NCBI GenBank assembly: GCA_026419785.1
Contig: JAODTK010004910.1
Span: 1 to 64,000, forward strand
DNA: 64,000 bases
Source: Sclerodactyla briareus
Lineage: Eukaryota; Echinodermata; Holothuroidea; Dendrochirotida; Sclerodactylidae
Direction of reading: 5' to 3'
Part shown: one piece after another, positions 1 to 11,115 of the stretch
How positions within the stretch are numbered: position 1 is the stretch's first letter
Layout of the letters: every line of letters starts with the position of its first letter
The notes under the pieces: model-generated
Seen by the model: the letters and a program-made list of their open reading frames with translations, nothing else
Database searches by the model: none
Told to the model about the DNA's origin: nothing
Made by a program: the position numbers and the translations under genes

Positions 1-866
1 GGAGCTTTTTTGCAGATCATCGAAAAACACTCAATTGTCTGTAAACTGAAGTGAGAAAGCAACCCATCTTTACATCTGACAGGTTATTTTGCCTGTATTC
101 AATGAATTGCTTTCAAGGAATTGTTTCGAAATTTATCCGGCACTGCCAAATTGTACCTTGTCCGTTACTTATAAAAATAAATATTGATTAACTTCTACAT
201 GGTGGTTTCCTCAATGTAGTTGCAAAGACAAATGTACACATGTCCATGATTGAGTCCACATTCATCTGAATCATTCATATAGTATTGGTATAGAAGGCGA
301 TTTTGAAACAGGAGATTTTTTCTTTTGGTGAACAGTAAATCCATACACTTTACAAGATGAACAGATGTTGCTCATGGGCTACTGCAAAAGATTGCCAAAA
401 AAGCAGGGAATGGACATCACGAACAATCATTCTATCACTCCAATACACACCCAAATCCATATTTAGTTAGGGGAGAGTTGTAAATCATAGAACTAAATAA
501 TAAGAGCAAATCGGACATGGAAACAAACATGTTTCAAGACGACATGTTCAATAACAAAACGTTATTCGGGATTGCATCGCCGCCAAAATGGCTTTAATCA
601 ATTGAGTCTCCAAGCACATCAACAATAAATCACCAATCCACACTATAAAGTAGTACGTTAGAAAGAAAGACCCTGAATTGCCATAGCATAGCCCCAAAAG
701 TACCCTAAAGATGGACAAATGGAAGTTGCATTAATTCCACGAAAACTGAATATCTGCATTATTGTTTTAGTGTTGTGGTGTAGGCCTTGCATGTTGTGGT
801 GCTCCCTTGGCAGAACCAGTGACTTACATAAGTTAGCAATAGACAACCTGCAGTAGAGTATTACCT
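1..866. other. AT-rich stretch, nothing recognised
   Basis: No open frame of useful length with splice sites, no recognisable protein and no clear repeat was seen. The stretch could be intron or intergenic sequence of the candidate minus-strand gene that follows. Confidence 0.4.
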
Positions 867-1866
867 TCAAGCAATTTTTTGGGTATTCTGAGGATTCGTA
901 CCAAGATGAGCTCCAAGCTCGGAAATTTAGAAAGAAGAGCGGCTGTGGTGTTGCAACCCACAGTGGCCGAACTGCTGAGATATGACTTCCTACCTACTGA
1001 GGAAAACTCGTGAGGCATTCGAGTTGAAGGGCGCGAAACGATGGGGTCCGTGGCCTATGCACACCAGCACACAGAGATGCTCTGAGCTGGTGGCCAGGCT
1101 GCATCAAGTTGTTGCATGGTCTCTAATGCACTATTTGGAACACTGGTGTTACTAGAAAAGAGGACTAACTATTACAATCAATCTGGAAAGGGCAGGGTGA
1201 TACGTACTCGGGACTACAATACTGGCAGAGTCAGTAGATTCCACTGCAAGTCTTTGCTCGAGCATCCCGAAAAGGATCCGTTGTCAGCTGATGGTACATC
1301 AACGTTCCCAATCATTCAGGTTTCACTCCCGGAGAAACCCACTGTGGTGCATCTGCTTCCGTGTCCTGTCTGAGCAGTCACGGGAATCGGTAGATGTTTT
1401 CTGTGGCCTATGACGGACTCCCGTAGTGTTCATTATGGTATTCCCCTGTAATTCAGGTTCTGGAAGTGAGAGTCTTTTTAGTGTCCTGTTGGCAGTCGTA
1501 GGAGTTCTTCCCCCATCGTAACAGGTGTTGTGGCAGGGTAGTACTGCAGTAGATCCAAACATGTATGGGACTGGATTGGAAAGAGTTGCAGGGTCTTATC
1601 GAGTTACTGACCTGAACTCCGGTTGGTGCTGCATTACTTGCTGTGTTCTGGATTTGCTGGCTGATGCCCTTGGAACAATTTGTCGGCTCTTTCGGCATAT
1701 TGGCACGCCTCCCGGCGGACGATCCACCTACCCCTGTATATTGTGTGAACGGGAACCCGCGGGCAAGGCTCGACAGCGGGAGGGACGCCCCGTAGCTCAT
1801 GGCTGGCGCAGGCTTCGGGCGTATCATCGGGAGTGGTGGGGGGTGGGGGGGTGAGCTAAAGCCCAA
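867..1866 (-). CDS. Candidate coding exon of an unidentified protein
   Basis: Read on the minus strand, this kilobase stays largely open once a few one-base frame changes are allowed, with frame joins near 1490 and 1330 and further breaks between about 1030 and 1270. The predicted protein is rich in Ser, Thr, Pro, Asn and Gln, as in a disordered region; segments include QQIQNTASNAAPTGVQVSN, ANRTLKRLSLPEPELQG and ALETMQQLDAAWPPAQSI. It ends at a possible donor, GAAG followed by gtaata, near 867. The segment is richer in G+C and CpG than its flanks. I do not recognise the family. A plus-strand open frame overlaps 1525-1854, so strand is not certain. The call rests on the persistence of open frame and composition only; it could be a transposon-derived open frame. 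Confidence 0.35.
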
Positions 1867-3101
1867 GGATGTCGTTGGTAGCGGCAGCAGATGTGACTAG
1901 GTTACAGTCCAGGCATGTGCTTCACAGTGAGTGGGGGGGTGAGTGATATTTATTTCCACGGCGAATTGTTAGTTTCTGTGCAGTGGCATAATAAGGGGAG
2001 TATGGAGGATGGAATATGGCCCCAGTCGAATTTTTACCCCCAAAGGAAATCAGGCAACGGGGAGAAAAAATAATGATAATGTCAATTCTTACATAGCTTT
2101 CACCTCCGAAGGGTTCGAAGCACTTTATGAACATTGCCCCCAATCATAGGACCAGTCACGCACTCTGACAACCCGGAGAGTATGTATAGACGGCAGTAAT
2201 CCGCGCCAGCTGTGTTATGATACCTCACAGTCCCCCAAATAGTTGTAGGGCCATATATATGCAGAGAATCAGTGATTCCGCCCTACTGCCCGAACAGTCC
2301 CCTTCTATTCCTACTCTACGGCGCCACTAAAATGAAAAAATGGTTAGTTTACATTTCCATATATGCCCATGTGTGTCAATCACGAATCAGTAGTGAAGGA
2401 TGGTGCTGACTTTACCACCCAACTTCAGGGTGAGAAGTATGCAGTCAATGGGAGAATCTTTGCACAAATGTGGAGCAGCACCCCCTCCCTCTTCTCCAGG
2501 AATGGTGAGAGAATTTCCATTCCCCAGGAATGCGATGCGCACATCCCCCCCCCCCCTCCGCCCCCGGATTGATACCGTGGTTCCTGTACAAACTTAATGG
2601 CACACAGAAGCCCTACAGGGTTTTTAAATTAATGACACAGCTTAGCATCCTATGCTATGCAATCAGTCTGCCAACAGGTGAGAACTTTTCAGAATAGTGG
2701 AACTGCTGTTCTGATTTTCATGCAGTTACATCGCAGTACAGGTCATGTATAGATCATTGTTCAAATTATCACTATGTTGCAGGAAAGAGGTATATTATAG
2801 GTCAGCGGGAATGTTCCATTGCCAATAGCGGGAGGGAATAATTTCCTCATTGATTATTTACTAGGTTGTTTGGCATCAAAGTTGAACGAGAATAGAATGA
2901 ATTACATGAAATAGATCGGATTCGGGTCACCTGATCTTTTATTATTTTATGTTTTCAAACTCCAAGAGTTACTCTTGGTCCACATGTATCTGATAGATGA
3001 TAGTTTGAAAAGAGTTTAGAGGAGAATTCTCTTCTACAGGATTTACGTTGATTCAGAGATAATTATTTTTTTTAGTGGCGAATGAGGTCAGGCGAAGAGA
3101 A
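1867..3101. other. No gene recognised; C-rich low complexity near 2544
   Basis: Short open frames here are explained by a C-run near 2544-2557 and chance. No conserved protein, RNA gene or TIR was seen. Confidence 0.4.
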
Positions 3102-3124
3102 GGGGGGGGGGGGGGGGGGGGGGG
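3102..3124. repeat. Poly(G) tract of 23 bases
   Basis: An uninterrupted run of G that continues, after one A, into more G. It is one of many G or C runs in the window; length in the assembly may be inexact. Confidence 0.85.
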
Positions 3125-3279
3125 AGGGGGGTGGACGCATCTTGTTCCAGGCCAGCTTGCAAGCTTCCAAATACCAAGTACCATTTTATTCACCCTGATT
3201 GTTGTACATCAACAATTAAAACAGGGATTCAACGCCATTTTTTACTTTTCATGATAATCTGGAGGCATATTTATGCAGA

Positions 3280-3560
3280 ACTGGGAATGGCGGCCATTTT
3301 GATCAATTTTTGGACGCCACTGGTTTATGCCTTATGGAAGCATTTTATAACGAATAACTGTTCCAAGTGAATTCTCGTGCCCTATAAACATGTAAATAGA
3401 AACCTTTTTCCTTTCCTGTGATAATTGAGGACAAAGTTGTGCCAAACAGTGAACTGGCGGCCATTTGGACGCCATCTTGGATTTACGAAGTTCCAGAACT
3501 GGGATTTTGGGGAGTTTTAGTATGTTAATCTACACCTTTTCTGGACATATGTTCAAAAAT
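3280..3560. repeat. Two-unit direct repeat, period about 167 bp
   Basis: The phrase GCGGCCATTT with a following GGACGCCA occurs near 3290 and again near 3458, with further similarity around each. This looks like a diverged two-copy tandem block from an interspersed repeat. Confidence 0.45.
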
Positions 3561-6500
3561 TCAGCTTGTAACCAGACATGTCCATCTTTGGGGTAATTTT
3601 GAGCTAATGCTCTTGGCCTATTTAGAGAATGGGCACAAACAACAAATATATTAGTAACATATCAAAATTATTCAGGAATGCCTGCTCACCTCGAGTATAG
3701 AAGGAGTTTCAGTTGGCAGTGCTATTTCAACTTCATTCTGACCCTGGACACCAGGCCGCGAGGCCTTCATCTTCGTTTTGCGATCTGCAATGATCGAGAA
3801 TGACCCCCCAAAAGAAACAATCAGCGCCAAACTAACTTTCAGCATTACCGCCTTCCTCGAGAACCCCAGCTATTTAGACATCATCACATGGAAATAACTA
3901 GAAACAGAAGGTTAGTGATTCCATGAATGATCTCATCGCCATTGTGACCAAGCTGTTTTTTTTTTTTTTTGTTTTTTTTTAACAGTGTAAGGATATAACA
4001 TTTTGAAACCAATCTATTTTGTAGTAGTAGAAGCCGACCTTGACCCTTGAACAAAATGGATGCTGAAATTTTACCCTCCTAGATGACTTTCGCCCTCAAA
4101 TCCTGAACACACCATAATTATCATGAGTAATGATCACACGACAACATGTTAAGGCTATTCCAATCTATTCTGTAGATGCCAGAACCTGCTCAACTACTAG
4201 ATGACTTTGTCCTCACTCCTCAACGTATGAACATCCCGATTGCCCCCTCAACTGCGTGATCAGATGTCATGTGACCAAGAGTTGCAAGTTGAAATAATGG
4301 ATGAGACCGACAGATAGATAGATTAGACAGACAGCATGCACAATTGCGTCTTAGTGTTATTAAAAGGTGCGCATTACTGCATTACACCCCCCCCTGTCAC
4401 GTATGACAGGACAATAATTATCAAGGGAATAATGAGATGCTTTAATGGACATATGGGTTCAACAACTCTTTGATGCCTATTAAAAATTTAAATCATTATT
4501 ATTAAACTAAGGAATCTCTCTCCTCTGTACAGTACTGCCCAGCTCTTACCATCTTGATAGGCAACTTTCCTGCGCAGTGTGTACACTTTGCCTCTGTTAG
4601 ACGCAGGCAAACCCTCCTCGCCCCAGCATACTGGATACCTATAGTTCTTATGACAAAAGTATGACAGGAGACAAGAATCTGGTTAAGGCAGTGGTAAATT
4701 GAACAAATATTCCTAGCTATACCTTCTATACTGCCTAAAAAAACGTTAGAAAGAGTAAAGAAAGCAGACACTGAACCGTTCACACAAATGCCAAAGAAAA
4801 AACGGCTCTAAAACAGCTAGCAGATTCAACGCAACCATTACACAGTCCTCATTCTTCAAATAATAAAACAGGCCAGCTAAACAAGTGCAATTTGCTCAAG
4901 ATTGGCGAGAGGGGGGTTGGGGGGGGGGGGGTTGGTGGGCAGTGCTAGTCTGCATTTTGTGCACTCACACCTCAAGATCCCGAGCGATAAAGAATGCCTG
5001 TCGGTATAGGACGCAGAGTAGAAATCTAGCTGAGAGTGGTGTGTGAGCACCAACTCTTGGAGGAATCAGGAATAATTACTATCACAGTTATACTCACACT
5101 TTGCAGTCTCCGCCAATATGAGGCCATTTCGACTAACTTCTGTATTGTGCAGCATCGAATCGAGTGAACTGGATACTAACTCGGTGACTGTGCTCAAGAA
5201 TGACCGTTCAGCTTAGTGTCAGCTAATTCCCTCTGCAGAAATAAAAGCATACAAGTGAGCCTAACCAGTAGGAATTCAGCAATTTATGTGAAACCTACAT
5301 AAGATGTTGAGGGACTTTTGTGATGATTAGATGCAAGTCAACAACATAAGCGCCCCTACATATGTATACAGGACATCCTCTAAGGCTCAAAGTTCAAAAC
5401 TATATCAAAGTAGGCAGGGCTCAGCTAACAGTTTTCCGTGTTTATGAGTTTTTTGAAAAGTTGAAACCTTTTTCATTTTACAAAAACCAGTAGCGCAATT
5501 CTGAAGAGAAATCTAATTGACATCTAAAAAGAGGGAAACTGATAGGTCTTCCAGACTCTCAAGCTCTATATTTTTTCTTTTTTTTTTTTTTTTTTTGAGT
5601 CATACATCATAAAGTTAGGGTCGTTAGACAATGGACTGCCATACAGGAAACTGATGAAATCTAAATTAGGGATCGTAACAGTCACTGAGCTTACATGGTC
5701 AATGGTAGCCACTAGCCAGCACTGACAGCAACCAGATAAAGGTCCTTGCCAACCCAGCACTGGAATAATTCATCATTAACCCCTGAAAAAACAACAGTCA
5801 AAAGCATTATAATGGAAGATCTTGAGTAATCACCTAACGAGTAGAACTATTCTTCACATTTTTCCCTATGAACACTATTCCCAAAATACATGGAATTTGG
5901 CAGTATTGTTTATTGGATATATTCTTCCACATGCTACAGTTTGCGTCGTTTCCGTGAACAATCAACTGGAGAATGGAATGTTTGAAGGTCGTCACTTCTT
6001 CACAGCCCTCAGCAACTGAGGAGTCATAAGAGTTATCGCGAGGTCATCCTGTAGTGAGTGTGCAAAATTTGCTCAAACAGTGAACAATGTGAAAACTTGA
6101 AAATATGTCTGATGGAATTTGTTCTTTTAGGCATGTGAATTGAGAGAAAAATCAGAGAAGAAGAATATTCCTACCCGTTATTTGGTGGCTAATTATTTTA
6201 AAGGGAGGTGTCAAACCAGCCTGATCTAGATTTACCTAATTTCGGGTGGTTTTTGTATTACAGGTAAGGTATGTAGTAGGTGTGTAAATTTTTAACATGG
6301 TAAAATTTGCATTTCGGGTGACAGGATAGACAAATTCTCCAAAAAAAAATCACCAGTTCGATGATATTGGAAACATGGGTTTACATCAATTCATTGCGTG
6401 CCTGTACGCATGCTATAATATATTTTATCCGCCTGATCGACTTCCCGATTAACGATTGAATCCTAATAACGGCTACTAGACATGTTAGTGTCACCTGATA

Positions 6501-7414
6501 AATGACTGCAATGGTACCAGTGTTAGTGCTCTAAGGGGAATAATTTTTGAGGGGAATTCCCTCCCCACGAATTTTTTTTGGGAGGGATTGTCAAAATCTT
6601 GGGGGACCTCATCTTCCTGCCATTTTTTGCACAAGTTCCCTCACGAAGTTAGGGCGGCGGACAAAAAATAACTTAATATAAACTAACACCTAGCTGCCCT
6701 GTGGTAACGACATTATACTATCGTCCCTTCCATTAACTAACTCATAACTCATGCACTCTTAATAAGCTATATATCGGTTGGTCATTAGACCTAAATACCC
6801 TGGTATCAGAGAAAGACTATTTTCACATCCTACAGCACCGAAAGGCCACTGTTTCATCGCAATGTTTTTCTGAATCCTCATATTTTATGTTGTTATATGT
6901 TAAAATTGTATTTTGCAGGAACTGCACAACATCCTAAATAATTATCATATTAATTCCAGAGGGTAGGACTATGCGTTGAATTGCTATCAATTTGTTACAT
7001 GATCCCAGTTCAGCAGCCTTAAAAACTAAAAACTCCACTGTCTGAAGACACCTCATGAATATTGTGCTTCAGACGTTGGTGAAAAGTATTAATTATTAAC
7101 CCATTACATGTCTTGTTCCACTATGTGATGTTACTTGGAAAAAAACAGATGCAATTGTTTACCTACTTATTGTACAGTGATTTGCTACCATAGCACATGG
7201 CTATAGAATTTGTATCTGGCCAGTTCTGTGAATGTCAACTAGAAGCACTAGTTGCAGCAATCATATATACTCACATGCTGTGGCATACTGTCGTGACTGC
7301 TAGTAAACAGTTTTTTCTCCCATGTCTCCTGCAACGTTGAACATGACTGGCAGCAACTCGTCAATGAAGCTAAGATCGTCGATCGATGTCAACATTATCA
7401 TTTGGGACTAACAC
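3561..7414. other. Long stretch without a recognisable gene
   Basis: Contains T-runs (about 3958-3970, 5578-5597), a G-run at 4919-4931 and a GGGAATTCCC palindrome at 6552-6561. Short open frames do not resemble known proteins and lack paired splice sites. Confidence 0.4.
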
Positions 7415-7990
7415 TAGGGTCGCGGTATAACCGGTATCGTTATTATTGGTACTGGTACTCGCAGCACCGATACTCGCAGTACCAGCGGTCAACTGCACAG
7501 TTACTATTACCGTACTGGCGGAAAATACCATGGCTACCAAATCCCGGTACTAATTGAAATGACCCAAATCCGTGATGTTATTTTGCCGAATCCCAGCCGC
7601 CGCGTAACATTCGCAACTTGTATAGCGACGGTTAATGATTTTTAAAACTGCCTCCACGTGTTGGTGCGAACGGTGTTGTATTGTTTTGAAGTATTGCCGA
7701 ATATCCCAGCCGAGCGGAATAGCAGCTTCACCCTTTAGCGTAACATGCAAAGCTTACGTTGCTAGCTCACTCGCGCAATGCTATGCACGTGGTTCCTCAC
7801 CGATGCGTACCACTGCACGCTACACAACGGATAACAAGTCTACGGAACGACGGCAACGAACCTCTCGCATACACTTAACTTCAGTACGATCTTCCCATAG
7901 ACTCTATGCTAGGAGTGGTTTAGTTACGATCGTCGATCAGCGCTACGCAAATAATTGCGTGCGCCTACAATTCTTTGAATGACCCGAACG
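7415..7990 (+). mobile_element. hAT-like transposon terminus with subterminal repeats
   Basis: Starting near 7416 the sequence reads TAGGGTCGCGGTATAACC then continues into repeated GGTACTGG, ACTCGCAG and CGGTACT words to about 7555, the style of hAT terminal and subterminal sequence. Downstream, TTGCCGAAT...CCCAGCCG recurs at 7582 and 7692, and a 115-codon frame (7635-7982) and a 66-codon minus frame are open but match nothing I recognise. No matching opposite terminus was found, so this may be a solo end or truncated copy. Family assignment is inference from the terminal sequence only. Confidence 0.4.
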
Positions 7991-8391
7991 TGATTAATTA
8001 TTTAGGCAGTAGGTTGATAAAACAATCATTCATGAAGTTTAGCATTATTTGCGTGGTTTGTTAAGAATTATTTTAGATAGTGCCTTGGCCTGCGGTTCTG
8101 TAAATAATAACATTTACGTACTTAGGGCGTAATGGGTACTTGCACTAACGACCTGTTTCGTAGGGCGGGCTTGTTTCATATATAAGTACGTTTGTGAAAA
8201 ACTTAGTTACACATGTATTTCTGCCTGCGTTACGTACAGTACTACGGTACTACCAGGCACGACAGTGTCACATGCATGTGCTGTTGGCCATACGTACGTT
8301 GTCATGAATTCTTCTCAGCTATTGATAAATATAGGAACCACGCAACCCATTTTCACACTATTTTTGTAATCAATCCCTGGTTGAGAAATCT

Positions 8392-8410
8392 GTGCGGGAA
8401 TTTCCCGCAC
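8392..8410. promoter_or_regulatory. Palindromic NF-kappaB/Rel-type site
   Basis: GTGCGGGAATTTCCCGCAC is a perfect 19-bp inverted repeat whose core, GGGAATTTCCC at 8396-8406, fits the Rel-family consensus GGGRNNYYCC. A related GCGGGAATCCGC lies at about 8450-8461. Seen directly as sequence; activity is inference, and no gene start is recognised nearby. Confidence 0.35.
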
Positions 8411-9027
8411 AACAATTTTATTTTTCCGCGTGATTCTGGCTGCGTAGGCGGGAATCCGCAATCCCGCTCCCTTAGCGCGAACACTGATTGGGACATTCTA
8501 GGCCGGCACTAACATTTGGCAAGCTATGTCCCATTCCACCCTATTCAAGCACTGCCAATATTGGTTATCAATTGCAATTGCCCAATTCTAATTTGGTTGG
8601 AGCATCATAAGGATCTTGCTCTCTGTGGATTGCCATGTGATTCCACATCATTCCAGCATTCAAAAATATTCGATAAAATTTGACGTGCACTTACAACTCA
8701 GTAAGGTCATATTGGGCTGTTTGTATTCATCCTAACACTGTTGCTCAAGTAAAGCCAACCGTAGTTGCATGAACAAACGTCATCCTCTCATGTAATATCA
8801 AGTGATGCCGAACCTACCAATGGAGTTACTCGAAAACGCCGTCTATGTATTTGCGATAAGGGGGGGTCTATAGGCCATAGGCCTGCAATGTGGCTAAACT
8901 CATTTCATAATGGGCACTCAATGGAGCAGCCAATGGAGCAGTCATGGAAGGCAAGCCAGAAAATTAACGGTTTTATCATTTCATTTTCTACCAATAACAA
9001 AATATCAGGGTTTGGTGACGATACACT

Positions 9028-9295
9028 CACAAATGACCGAGTGAAATATCGTAATTTTCCTGGCTTGCTCCATTGACGATTAACACAAAGTGCCTCTATG
9101 AAATGAGTTCGCATGTCCACCAATAGCATCTAGCCTAGGCTAGGCCCCTAGTATCTCTGTATTCCGTGAGACAACATACCACAATTTGTGCAATAAACCC
9201 ACAAATGAGTTAAGTATTGTGATTTTTCTTGATTGCTCCAGACTGCTACACAAAGTGCCCCTCTGACTGAGTATGAAATGAGTTCGCTCGTTGTC
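9028..9295. repeat. Two-unit tandem duplication, period about 180 bp
   Basis: ACAAATGA...GTGAAATATCGTAATTTT...TTGCTCCA followed by CACAAAGTGCC and ATGAAATGAGTTCGC appears near 9028-9110 and, diverged, near 9203-9288. It is probably a local duplication or an interspersed repeat with internal units. Confidence 0.5.
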
Positions 9296-9989
9296 TAACT
9301 AACTCAGCGATCGAACTCGGGCCTACTTTTGGTGAAGGTAACGCTAGGCCCAGCATTAGCTATCCATTCCCATGTTGAAGTTTTCCGTTAGGCTAACGTT
9401 ACACTCTTTAAAGAAGGCAACAACATAGCCGAACGTCATTCCCTATGTTTTCCCGGGGCTATAGTATTCCATTCATACATAATAACATTTACCATCCCTT
9501 TTTCCTAGTCAACTTGTTCTGCTACTTTCGTCGATGTCGCCAATCAATCCTAAGTCGATGCCGTACGATGTATACCTACGTACAGCGCTATTATGCGCTC
9601 TCGATGCACACACAAACCCGCGCCTCGGGTACACTTGTGACTTTTGTTACTACAACGCATGCATAACAACATCATTACACACAACGAAACAACGTATTTG
9701 AATACACAAAAAGCCCGGAAGAGGGCGCTATTGTAAAGCCTATTATTCCATGCCCCGGACATGCTGTACTGAATCTCCAATATCAGTTGGAACTGAGTGG
9801 CTTCACATGAGGCACTGTCAATCTGTTGCAGATCCAGGATTATAGGGAACATTGCCAAAATGCAACCTCACCACTAGAGTACCCACTAACACCCACCCTA
9901 TTTACACTATATTCTTTGCACTCATTTCCTCTCTTATCTAACGAGTGGTGGCAATTTACAGTTGCTGTCTGTGGTTTTGATTTACAGGG

Positions 9990-10200
9990 ACCGGGGGAAG
10001 AAATTTGAGTGGGGGGGGGGGGGCTAATCATTGTGGCGGCCCCCCATCCTAAAGCGGGCGCCACCATCGGTACTGGCGCGGAGCGAACCCGAAAATTTTT
10101 CGTATGACAGACCCCCCTGATCGCAGGAGAAGCTACCTTCCGTGCGTTTTCATGCAGTAACTGACATCCTAAAAACTGAATTCATGTACCACATTTTTTT
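9990..10200 (+). mobile_element. Hairpin/G-run repeat family A, copy 1 (partial)
   Basis: Order of elements: G-run at about 10012-10023, GCGCCACCATC...TGGCGCGGAGCG hairpin near 10059-10085, a TTTTTCG spacer, then ACAGACCCCCCTGATCGCAGG and a tail with CATGCAGTAA...CCTAAAAACTG. The same order recurs at 10.96, 17.1-18.35 (reverse) and 20.64 kb, which defines the family. No coding capacity; probably a non-autonomous DNA transposon. Confidence 0.55.
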
Positions 10201-10954
10201 TTTATTTCGCGACAACCGAATTACTTCTTCTTACCCAAGGTAAATCACGTAAAACCTGAATCTAATAGGTAAACTTGGAAAATGTCATTATTAGGCCCTA
10301 CAAAAATAAGAATAGGCCACATCGTATAGTATGCCGAACATAGACCATTGAAGGATCTGCGGAAAATATGTAAGGAGAAAAAAAAATCAGTGAAACTACC
10401 AAAAATGAATGTGGGATGTGTGTCCCGCAGTAAAGTGACGAAGGTGTCCGCTAAAACCATAATCATGGTAATCACGATCTAGTAACAAATCTCCAGCAAA
10501 AGGAAGTTGCTACACGGGAATCTCAATTGCCAGTAGACTGGAGTCATCAGGCGTCTATTCAGTCGAATACATTGACGTTACCAGTTACCGCTATGGTCGA
10601 ACCAACAGACAGACGTCATGAATTTACTACTAACATGTTCCTATCTCCTTGTTATGTGTGTGGGAGGACCTGTGTAGGCCTATGACTTCAATTACGTTTT
10701 GCAATCGGAGAGGGGGAGGTGGGTCAGATGTTACCTTTGCATCGAACCATAGCAATATATTGTGAACAACCTGAAAGAAGGCACGTATAAAATGATAAAT
10801 AGTACATACCCCCAGTGGGGATTCGTTGTGACACGTTTATGTTCACACGAATGGTTTTTTTTTTTTCGCACGCCAATATAATTATTGCAACAGTACCTGT
10901 AATTGTATACAGTCCGAGTATACAGTCGCTGTTAGTAGTAGGGGGCGACACCGT

Positions 10955-11115
10955 TTGAAAAGTGGGGGGGGGGGGGGGGCGCGTTCGAAGCAATATTACA
11001 TCTTAGCGGAAGCGCCAGCATGGATTGGCGCGAAGCGTAGTAAGAAAATTTCAGATAGATTTTCATGCCCTACAGATGACGGAAACGGCACTTGCCAGGC
11101 TCAATAGCACCCATC
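10955..11115 (+). mobile_element. Hairpin/G-run repeat family A, copy 2 (partial)
   Basis: A G-run at about 10963-10979 is followed by GCGCCAGCATGGATTGGCGC and AAGCGTAGTAAG, then CCTACAGATGACGGAAACGGC, matching copy 1 and the 20.6 kb copy in order and spacing. Only one internal unit is present. Confidence 0.5.

Noticed and set aside
8178..8188. CATATATAAGT as a TATA box
   Set aside because: No first exon or other promoter evidence follows; single TATA-like words are frequent.
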